Notes under the pieces: generated by a model | Told to the model about the DNA's origin: nothing | Seen by the model: only the letters and a program-made list of their open reading frames with translations | The model's database searches: none | Translations under genes and position numbers: made by a program | Shown here: in pieces, positions 6,267-11,808 of the stretch | Layout: every line of letters begins with the position of its first letter | Position numbering within the stretch: the stretch's first letter is position 1 | Source: a bacterium | GTDB taxonomy: Bacteria; Chlamydiota; Chlamydiia; Chlamydiales; Rhabdochlamydiaceae | NCBI GenBank assembly: GCA_021802305.1 | Contig: JAKAAD010000026.1 | Span: forward strand, 1 to 11,808 | Direction: 5' to 3' | DNA length: 11,808 bases

Positions 6267-7382
6267 TTAACCGGCCATGCGTTTTCTTTGATCGATATAT
6301 GCGTGCGCGCGCATTGCGAGCAAGGGATCCCACATCATTCCCGTTGCAGACATTGCGATGCGAGCTCCTCTTTCTAAGAAGTGGAAAAAGTGCTCATGCT
6401 TAGTGATGCCGCCAACGCCTATGAGCTCTAGATCGAGTTTTTCCTCTTTGATGATTTGATGTGCTTGTTCGACAAAGTGAAGAGCTACATTGCGAATGGG
6501 ACCGCCGCCTACTCGTGGGCGAAATTGTTCTTGGCTAAAAGCAGGATTGCCTTCGCGATTTTCTATGCGCATGAGGAGTCCGTCGATCCCGGAAATGGCT
6601 CGGATGCCTGCTTTTGCGGCAGCAATAAATACATCGCGCATGCGGCGCACGGAATCGAAGACACCTACTTTTAAGATGAGTGGAATGGGATCCATTGCTT
6701 TTGCAAGAACGAGACCCATTTCTAAGACGTGACTTGGCGAAGTGTAGAGAGCATCTTCTTGATCCTTAGTACTACGAAGGGAAAAGTTGATCTCGATGAC
6801 TTTTGCTCCCGCAGCGCGCGCGAGTGCTGCAGCATCGACAAAATCGCGTAGAAGAGAGCATTCTTCTCTATGCGTTCCCGTCACGGAGACAATGAGAAGC
6901 TGTCCTTCTTTGAGAAATGCTTGCGCCCGGGGAATATCTTCGAGAAGGTATTGAGGATTTTTGGAGGGCATGTCGAAAGAATGTGCAACGGCTAGATCCT
7001 CCATATGGTGAGGGGGGCGCGTGGTTGTTTTTGCAACGCTTGGAAAAGCATTCAAAGGGATCATTCCAGGGAGATCTAGATAAAGCATGTTAGGAAAGGA
7101 ATGTCCGGGATATTCCCGGCTGCGAATCGTTTTGTAGACTAAAACATCAAAGCCTAAAGCAGCAGCCAATGCGACCCAACGCGAATGAAGCAAGGGGCCT
7201 GCCGCTACGCCAAATGGGGAGAGGAGCCTTTGGTCTAAAAAAGAGATCCATTGAGTTTTGGGAGGAATGGGGCGAGGGGGAAGGTCTAAAGGGAAATAGG
7301 GGCCTGCTTCAAAATTATCGCGATAGGATTTGTAAATATTGTAGATAGGAGAGCGATCTGGAAACCATTCTGTGAAGAGCAT
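6267..7382 (-). CDS. Dihydroorotate dehydrogenase-like flavoprotein lacking the usual catalytic residue
   Basis: This is an FMN-binding TIM-barrel protein of the DHODH/PyrD family, 371 residues from ATG 7382. SPFGVAAGPL (55-64), YKTI with the flavin-site Lys84, HSFPNMLYLDLPG with LNAFPS (94-115), KVGVFDS (238-244), GVGGI (322-326) and SATGMMWDP (345-353) match family blocks in order. The block that normally reads N-x-S-(C/S)-P-N is NFSLRS at 199-204. Leu202 replaces the catalytic Cys/Ser and the Pro-Asn pair is also lost. Oxidation of dihydroorotate is therefore doubtful, and another substrate or a binding role is possible. An in-frame TTG at 7412 would add ten residues. I prefer ATG because the domain needs nothing more, although neither start has a strong ribosome-binding site. 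It is followed four bases later by the GT2 gene. Confidence 0.82.
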   Translation of the reverse strand: MLFTEWFPDRSPIYNIYKSYRDNFEAGPYFPLDLPPRPIPPKTQWISFLDQRLLSPFGVAAGPLLHSRWVALAAALGFDVLVYKTIRSREYPGHSFPNMLYLDLPGMIPLNAFPSVAKTTTRPPHHMEDLAVAHSFDMPSKNPQYLLEDIPRAQAFLKEGQLLIVSVTGTHREECSLLRDFVDAAALARAAGAKVIEINFSLRSTKDQEDALYTSPSHVLEMGLVLAKAMDPIPLILKVGVFDSVRRMRDVFIAAAKAGIRAISGIDGLLMRIENREGNPAFSQEQFRPRVGGGPIRNVALHFVEQAHQIIKEEKLDLELIGVGGITKHEHFFHFLERGARIAMSATGMMWDPLLAMRAHAYIDQRKRMAG

Positions 7383-7462
7383 AGTGGGTCTTGGTAATCT
7401 CGATATGGACAAGGTATACCTATTCGATTGATAAAAAAATAGGGTTGTGAGAGAAAGGCCTT

Positions 7463-7624
7463 ATGGCGAAAAAAGTAAAGAAAGCGCCCTCTGGTTGGAA
7501 AGGATTCCAAAGGGTTCTTTTAGTGTTGATTGCTTGTGGGTTCATAGCATTCCTTGCAGTCTTCTTCTACTACGCCTATGTCGGCTCTCCCCCTAATCGG
7601 GAAATCCTCATTCGACAAAGATAA
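7463..7624 (+). CDS. Small single-helix membrane protein, 53 residues, unknown function
   Basis: The ORF begins with ATG preceded by GAGAAAGG at a suitable distance. The N-terminus is basic (MAKKVKKAPSGWKGFQR), followed by one hydrophobic segment at about 18-40 (VLLVLIACGFIAFLAVFFYY) and a short polar tail ending ILIRQR. The basic N-terminus predicts the tail on the outer side of the membrane, or a non-cleaved anchor. I do not recognise a family. The last 105 bases are antisense to the C-terminal tail of the GT9 gene. A basic start, good upstream site and clean membrane helix support a real gene; the overlap argues for caution. It may also be the retained start of a longer membrane-anchored protein. 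Confidence 0.5.
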   Translation: MAKKVKKAPSGWKGFQRVLLVLIACGFIAFLAVFFYYAYVGSPPNREILIRQR

Positions 7625-8659
7625 TAGGCGCGTAGCAGTTCGATAGGCTTCGTCAACACCTATTTGCAAGAAACAAAAAGGATCTTGGCACTGCTTTTCT
7701 AAGCAAAGGGAACAAGTGCGTTCTGCGCGCAGCACTTTGACGTAGGGAAAAGAGGTACGCGGCCCACAGAGAGCAGGATCTGTCGATGCAAAGAGTGCGA
7801 GTGTTGGTGTTTGTACTGCGACGGCACAATGCATGGGTCCCGTATCATTGGTGATGAAAAGCTGTATGCGTTGCAAAAAGGCTACAAAGGCGGACACGGA
7901 AAGGTGCGTCAGAGGCCGTGCGCGTTCATGAGAAAGCGCTTGTACAAGGGAGTGCACCAAAGGGCGCTCTTTGGAAGATCCCGTGATGTAGAGTTGGCAG
8001 CCCAGCGTCTCATAGAGGCGTTTTGCAAGAGCAATGAAGTGGGAGGGAGGCCAGCACTTAAAACGAGCATTGGCTCCTGGATGTATGGCAACGATAGGTG
8101 TATTGCGTGGAAAGACAATAGACTCCTCCGATGGGGAGATGAAAAGTTCAAGTTCGTTGGAGGAAGGATGCGCTCCTACAGCTGACACAATGCGCAACCG
8201 GCGATCGATTTCGTGTTCTTTGCATCGAGGAAGAGCATGGGTGAGGAGATCATCCAAGCCCTTATGCATTCCCTCTGTACCCACAATCATGCGGGGCCTA
8301 ATCTTAGAAATGAAGGGAAGGATGCATCTTCTCGATGTGTGAAAAAGTAGTGCATGCGTAATGCCTCTTTGAACAAGTGGCTTATACAGTGTAAGAAGAG
8401 AAAAAAGAGGGGGATTGCGCAGCACAAAGATCTCATGGATATGAGGGTTGTTGCCAAGGAGTTCTTTGCCGATGGGATTTGTCAAAATAGCAATGTATTC
8501 TTTGGGATAGGCTTCTCTCAGCGCGCGGATTGCCGGGGTGCCCCATAACGTATCTCCAAGGCCCGTCGTAGAAACGATGAGAAACCGCTTTTCTCGTTCT
8601 TCTTTCATTTGAGCTCTTCTGCAGCAGAGCCTTTTGATCAGCTTGTTTTTGAAGGACAT
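7520..8659 (-). CDS. GT9-family heptosyltransferase-like glycosyltransferase
   Basis: This enzyme resembles ADP-heptose:LPS heptosyltransferases (RfaC/RfaF/WaaQ group) and probably adds a sugar to the lipooligosaccharide core at the inner membrane. From ATG 8659 it has 379 residues. GLGDTLWGTPAIRALR (33-48) is the N-terminal family motif. HPGANARFKCWP (193-204) and ITNDTGPMHCAVAVQTPTLA (269-288) are the nucleotide-sugar half. A four-Cys group (316, 319, 324, 329) precedes VDEAY (335-339), as in many members. I chose ATG 8659 because GAGGAAA lies upstream; an ATG at 8674 and a TTG at 8692 are in frame further out. The last 33 residues go beyond the conserved domain and overlap the small plus-strand ORF. 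The donor sugar is not determined. Confidence 0.88.
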   Translation of the reverse strand: MSFKNKLIKRLCCRRAQMKEEREKRFLIVSTTGLGDTLWGTPAIRALREAYPKEYIAILTNPIGKELLGNNPHIHEIFVLRNPPLFSLLTLYKPLVQRGITHALLFHTSRRCILPFISKIRPRMIVGTEGMHKGLDDLLTHALPRCKEHEIDRRLRIVSAVGAHPSSNELELFISPSEESIVFPRNTPIVAIHPGANARFKCWPPSHFIALAKRLYETLGCQLYITGSSKERPLVHSLVQALSHERARPLTHLSVSAFVAFLQRIQLFITNDTGPMHCAVAVQTPTLALFASTDPALCGPRTSFPYVKVLRAERTCSLCLEKQCQDPFCFLQIGVDEAYRTATRLLSLSNEDFPIRGRADIGVVEEDCKECYEPTSNQH

Positions 8660-8721
8660 GCGGTTTCCTCGCATAAAAAGAATAGCATTCAATTTAGTAT
8701 CTAGGCAAAAAATTAGAAAAA

Positions 8722-8727
8722 TATGAT
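8722..8727 (+). promoter_or_regulatory. Possible -10 element upstream of the cysteine-rich small gene
   Basis: TATGAT lies 25 bases before the ATG at 8753, in the AT-rich spacer that divides this gene from the divergent GT9 gene. No good -35 sequence is seen at the usual distance, so this is a weak proposal. A ribosome-binding purine run (GAGAAAGAAAGGGGGG, 8731-8746) follows it. Confidence 0.2.
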
Positions 8728-8752
8728 AGAGAGAAAGAAAGGGGGGTCTCTT

Positions 8753-8878
8753 ATGAAAAGATCAACGAAATGTCCTGCATGCGGCGGACGAAAAGCTCTG
8801 TCCGCTTGTTGTTGTACTATGTGCAAGCCTGCTAAAAGTACCCGCAAAGGCTCGTGCAGAGCAAAAAAAAGACGTTAA
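8753..8878 (+). CDS. Small cysteine-rich basic protein, 41 residues
   Basis: The ORF has ATG at 8753, a G-rich ribosome-binding run six bases upstream and TAA at 8876. Its 41 residues include seven Cys (CPACGG at 7-12, ACCCTMC at 18-24, and Cys35) and about twelve Lys/Arg, ending AKKRR. The CPAC...CTMC spacing could bind zinc, and the basic tail could bind nucleic acid. Chlamydial developmental forms are known for cysteine-rich and DNA-binding basic proteins, but I do not recognise this one as any of them. It stands alone on the plus strand between divergent GT9 and convergent sthA. Its stop overlaps repeat copy C. The composition makes a chance ORF unlikely, though its length keeps confidence moderate. 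Confidence 0.62.
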   Translation: MKRSTKCPACGGRKALSACCCTMCKPAKSTRKGSCRAKKRR

Positions 8879-8904
8879 TAGACCTCTTGCGCAACTAAGC
8901 TTCT
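8877..8904 (+). repeat. Dispersed repeat, copy C, at the 3' end of the cysteine-rich gene
   Basis: This begins AATAGACCTCTTGCGCAAC and runs to AAGCTTCT. Its first 15 bases equal those of copy B, and similarity with copy A extends about 27 bases. It begins in the TAA stop of the small cysteine-rich gene and nearly fills the 31-bp gap to the convergent sthA stop. It includes the palindrome TTGCGCAA. No transposase or second end is present. Confidence 0.65.
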
Positions 8905-8909
8905 GCCCA

Positions 8910-10316
8910 TTATGGTTTGACGCGATGACCGGTAAAAGTGCTTAGGCCATCGTAAGCTGCATACTTGTATAGGTCGTGAAGAGTTGGGTAATTAAATACT
9001 TGCCCAATGATGTCGTAGACCGTCTTCTTTTCTTCAACGAGGAGTACGCCATAGTGGATAAGTTCACATGCAATATGACCGATGATATGTACTCCAATGG
9101 TTGTGAGTTCCTCTTTATGGAAAATGAGTTTGAGCATGCCACTTTTTGCTCCTAAAATCATACCTCTTGCCATATCTGCATAGCGAGCTTTCCCCACACA
9201 ATAATCAAGGCCTTGCTCTGCAGCTGCTTCTTCTGTCACGCCAACCATAGATACTTCCGGTACGGTATAGATTCCAAAGGGAAAGTTGTGCGGCAAATGT
9301 TCAAGATCACTCGTTTGAAAAATGTGCGCAACGGCAATACGCCCCTGTTCCATACTGGTACTTGCAAGGGCAGGAAATCCAATGACATCCCCTACGGCAT
9401 AAATGTGAGAAATATTTGTGCGATATTGGGCATCGACGAGAATCGTTTCCCTTTTTCCTAGTTGCAAGCCTATCTTTTCGCAGTGTAACGATTGGATATT
9501 CCCCGATCGTCCTGCAGCGAAGAGGAACATGTCAACTTCGATTTTTTTTCCTGTATCCAGGGTCACAGTGATGGGGTCGTTTTCTGTTTTAGGAACCTTG
9601 CAGTCCGCGATGTTGTGTTGTAATAGGATATCAATCTCTGCTTCTTTCATCTGAATGACGAGATCATTTGCAATTTCTCGATCGACAAAGGGGAGAATGC
9701 GTTCCTTCATGTTTACGAGAGTCACTTTTGTGCCCATGGTTGAGAAAATCGTTGCATATTCGCAGCCGATCACGCCTGCACCTACAATGCAAAGCGACTG
9801 GGGAACGTGATCGATGTTGAGGATCGTGTCAGAGTCATGAACGCGTGTACCGTCAAAGGGGAAGTTCGGAGGATGATAGGGGTAGGAACCTGTAGCGATC
9901 ATGATGTTGTCTCCGGAGATTTTCTCCTCTTTGTCTCCTCGTATGACAATTGTGTGGGGGTCTTGGAAAGAGGCTTCTCCCATGTATGTGGTCACTCCGT
10001 GCCTTCTTAGATTTTCTTCGATTTCTTGTGCGGCTACGGCACAGACATGATTTTTGCGAAACATAAAATCTGCGATGGAGGCTTCGCGTTTGAGATCTCG
10101 ATCGATGCCATAAAGACCTTTTTCATATTTTCCGGAAAAAAAGAGAGATGTTTCCTTAAGAGTTTTTGACGGCAGGGTTCCTGTGTTGACTTCTGCCCCT
10201 CCAAAGGGTTTTCTTCTTTCGATGATCGCAACTCTATGGCCAAAATAGGCTGCTTTCACTGCTGCTTTTTCGCCCGCAGGACCTGTGCCAATCACGATAA
10301 GTTCGAAGTGTTCCAT
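8910..10316 (-). CDS. sthA: Soluble pyridine nucleotide transhydrogenase (SthA/UdhA-like)
   Basis: This FAD-dependent cytosolic flavoprotein moves reducing equivalents between NADPH and NAD+. It has 468 residues from ATG 10316. FAD-binding GTGPAGE lies at 10-16. The segment corresponding to the disulfide of lipoamide dehydrogenase is GGAEVNTGTLPSK at 39-51, with Glu42 and Thr47 in place of both redox Cys, as fits a transhydrogenase rather than a disulfide reductase. IATGSYPYHPP, DSDTILNIDHVPQS, GAGVIGCEYATIF, YAVGDVIGFPALAS, GIYTVPEVS and the end FNYPTLHDLYKYAAYDGL follow E. coli SthA closely. I chose ATG 10316 because GGCAAGG lies just upstream and the FAD motif begins ten residues in; the frame reaches a TTG at 10364 that would overlap glgP. 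The gene diverges from glgP across 39 bp. Confidence 0.93.
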   Translation of the reverse strand: MEHFELIVIGTGPAGEKAAVKAAYFGHRVAIIERRKPFGGAEVNTGTLPSKTLKETSLFFSGKYEKGLYGIDRDLKREASIADFMFRKNHVCAVAAQEIEENLRRHGVTTYMGEASFQDPHTIVIRGDKEEKISGDNIMIATGSYPYHPPNFPFDGTRVHDSDTILNIDHVPQSLCIVGAGVIGCEYATIFSTMGTKVTLVNMKERILPFVDREIANDLVIQMKEAEIDILLQHNIADCKVPKTENDPITVTLDTGKKIEVDMFLFAAGRSGNIQSLHCEKIGLQLGKRETILVDAQYRTNISHIYAVGDVIGFPALASTSMEQGRIAVAHIFQTSDLEHLPHNFPFGIYTVPEVSMVGVTEEAAAEQGLDYCVGKARYADMARGMILGAKSGMLKLIFHKEELTTIGVHIIGHIACELIHYGVLLVEEKKTVYDIIGQVFNYPTLHDLYKYAAYDGLSTFTGHRVKP

Positions 10317-10355
10317 GCCTTGCCTGAAATTTTCGTTCTCGCATAAACAAGAAAT

Positions 10356-11808
10356 ATGAATCAAGCATCACAAAAAGAAGTCGTTCGTCTTTGCAACAAA
10401 GTGAAGCGCTATCTCATTACTACGATAGGGTGCACAGTAGCTGAAGCAACGGATGATGAGTTTTATCGAGCCTTTTCTTTTGCTCTACGCGAAGAGATCA
10501 TGATCCATTGGACAGCTTCTATGCATACCTATCGAAAAAAAAAGGTACGCATGCTGTACTTTTTGTGCATGGAGTACATGCCCGGTCGTTTTTTAGGCAA
10601 CAATGTAGCGAATATGCATGCGGTAGATCTTGTCAAAAAAGCGATGAAAATGATGAATCGCGATTATACACGAGAAGTGCGCTATGAGCCCGATCCGGGA
10701 TTAGGAAATGGGGGGCTTGGAAGATTAGCTGCTTGTTATCTCGATTCGTTAGCAACGCAGTGTTATCCCGCAATGGGTTATGGACTTCGCTATCAATACG
10801 GGATTTTTCACCAAGAAATTTGGGAAGGTAATCAAGTGGAACGGCCGGAAAACTGGCTTTTGCATGAGAATCCTTGGGAGTATCGAAGGGATACAAATGC
10901 GGTTTCCGTATTTTATGGAGGAACTCCAGTCCCCGTCAAAAATAGGAAGGGGGTGGAGACTCTCGATTTGAAAAATAGTGATGAAGTCCGTGCGCTTGCA
11001 TATGACTTTCCCATCCTCGGTTACAAAGAGACGACAAACTATTCAGCAAATACGCTTCGCCTTTGGTCGACTAAGGAGTCTCCACGCAACTTTCAATTGC
11101 AGCGCTACAATGCGGGGTTGCTCGAGCAAGCAGCAGAAAATACAACGCTCACAGATGTACTGTATCCCAATGATAACAATGAAACAGGAAAACGGATTCG
11201 GTTAAAGCAAGAATTTCTCCTCGTCTCAGCATCTTTACAAGATGTCATTCGGCAGCACATGTATGTTTTTGAGAATATGGATTTGTTTGCCGACAAGGTT
11301 CGAGTGCACATCAACGATACGCATCCGGCCCTTGTCATCGCAGAGCTTCAACGACTTCTCGTACGCGTACATAACTATGAATGGGCAGAGGCTTGGGATG
11401 TCGTCAAAACGTGCTGCAGTTTTACGAATCATACGATCCTCAAAGAATCGCTCGAAGAGTGGAACCAAAATCGCATGCGCACACTCCTTCCGCGGCAATA
11501 TCACGTGATTGAAAGGCTGAATTTGGAATTTTGCAACACAATTCGCGCAAAATTTTCTGGAGATGAAGAACGCGTACGACGTATGTCGATTATAGAAGCG
11601 GGACAAATCAAGATGGCACACCTTGCCATTTACGGTTCTCATCACGTGAATGGCGTTTCCTCTATCCATTCGGAAATTTTGAAAAAAAAGATCTTTAGGG
11701 ATTTTTTCGAATTGTATCCTGAAAAATTTCTCAATGTCACAAATGGGGTTACGCAAAGGCGATGGCTTTTGGATTGCAATCCAGAACTTGCGGAATTCAT
11801 TTCTGCGC
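10356..11808 (+). CDS. glgP: Glycogen/maltodextrin phosphorylase, 3'-truncated by window edge
   Basis: This PLP-dependent enzyme releases glucose-1-phosphate from alpha-1,4-glucan ends. 484 codons are present with no stop before the window ends, so about 330-350 residues including the PLP lysine are missing. Clear family blocks are GLGNGGLGRLAACYLDSLAT, GYGLRYQYGIF, DVLYPNDNNETGKRIRLKQE, FLLVSASLQDVIR, VHINDTHPALVIAELQRLL (with the active-site His of NDTHP), SFTNHTILKESLEEW, MAHLAIYGSHHVNGVSSIHS and ELYPEKFLNVTNGV. The last block continues TQRRWL where the family usually has TPRRWL. ATG 10356 gives a typical N-terminus. No strong ribosome-binding site is visible upstream (ATAAACAAGAAAT). The promoter must lie in the 39-bp divergent gap or inside sthA. 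Confidence 0.96.
   Translation, partial: MNQASQKEVVRLCNKVKRYLITTIGCTVAEATDDEFYRAFSFALREEIMIHWTASMHTYRKKKVRMLYFLCMEYMPGRFLGNNVANMHAVDLVKKAMKMMNRDYTREVRYEPDPGLGNGGLGRLAACYLDSLATQCYPAMGYGLRYQYGIFHQEIWEGNQVERPENWLLHENPWEYRRDTNAVSVFYGGTPVPVKNRKGVETLDLKNSDEVRALAYDFPILGYKETTNYSANTLRLWSTKESPRNFQLQRYNAGLLEQAAENTTLTDVLYPNDNNETGKRIRLKQEFLLVSASLQDVIRQHMYVFENMDLFADKVRVHINDTHPALVIAELQRLLVRVHNYEWAEAWDVVKTCCSFTNHTILKESLEEWNQNRMRTLLPRQYHVIERLNLEFCNTIRAKFSGDEERVRRMSIIEAGQIKMAHLAIYGSHHVNGVSSIHSEILKKKIFRDFFELYPEKFLNVTNGVTQRRWLLDCNPELAEFISA

Noticed and set aside
7622..7655. Repeat-like string AATAGGCGCGTAGC...GGCTTCGTC
   Set aside because: Only scattered matches to the repeat; the bases encode the conserved VDEAYRTATR part of the GT9 protein.
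7811..8185. 124-codon plus-strand ORF antisense to the GT9 gene
   Set aside because: It overlaps conserved GT9 motifs and shows no protein-like features of its own.
9162..9180. Possible fourth repeat copy, TACCTCTTGCCATAT
   Set aside because: Similarity covers only about eight consecutive bases (CCTCTTGC) and it lies in conserved sthA coding sequence, so it is probably chance.
1..11808. CRISPR array, tRNA or rRNA genes, phage or toxin-antitoxin genes
   Set aside because: No regularly spaced repeats, no tRNA-like cloverleaf with TTCRA-type arm and no rRNA motifs were seen; every longer gene is explained by a known family.

Overview
The window looks like a chromosomal segment from a member of the Chlamydiae, probably an environmental (Chlamydia-related) lineage rather than Chlamydia itself. 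The main evidence is a six-gene type III secretion (T3SS) block on the minus strand in the order sctJ - sctK-like - sctL - sctR - sctS - sctT. From memory this is the order of the CT559-CT564 cluster of Chlamydia trachomatis. The surrounding genes (a chloramphenicol acetyltransferase homologue, a soluble transhydrogenase and a DHODH-like flavoprotein) are not the neighbours I recall in Chlamydia, which is why I favour a relative. No species is claimed.

Layout, left to right. (1) 1-573: the 3' part of a cat-type acetyltransferase gene, cut by the window edge. (2) 574-709: a convergent spacer with a dispersed repeat and a weak hairpin that could end the T3SS transcript. (3) 710-5277: the T3SS operon on the minus strand. 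sctJ, sctK-like and sctL are joined by 4-base stop/start overlaps. The run is broken between sctL and sctR by a 260-bp spacer that begins with a second copy of the repeat. sctR, sctS and sctT follow closely. (4) 5294-7382: a GT2 glycosyltransferase and a DHODH-like protein lying just upstream of sctJ on the same strand with gaps of 4 and 16 bases, so they may be co-transcribed with it. (5) 7463-7624: a small one-helix membrane ORF on the plus strand, whose 3' end lies antisense to the C-terminal extension of a GT9 heptosyltransferase-like gene (7520-8659, minus). (6) 8753-8878: a 41-residue cysteine-rich basic protein (plus), followed immediately by a third copy of the repeat. (7) 8910-10316: sthA-like soluble pyridine nucleotide transhydrogenase (minus). 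(8) 10356-11808: 5' two thirds or less of glycogen phosphorylase (plus), cut by the right edge and divergent from sthA across only 39 bp.

The secretion genes encode the inner ring lipoprotein (SctJ), the cytosolic sorting-platform/stator proteins (SctK-like, SctL) and three export-gate membrane proteins (SctR, SctS, SctT). The glycosyltransferases point to lipooligosaccharide or other surface glycan synthesis. SthA and GlgP are central redox and glycogen metabolism.

I see no clearly new multi-gene system. The most unusual signals are a roughly 30-bp repeat present three times, each time on the sense strand at a gene's stop codon; an insertion that splits the otherwise tight T3SS operon and creates a false N-terminal extension of SctR; a DHODH-like protein that lacks the family's catalytic Cys/Ser; and a 105-bp antisense overlap that coincides with a non-conserved heptosyltransferase tail.
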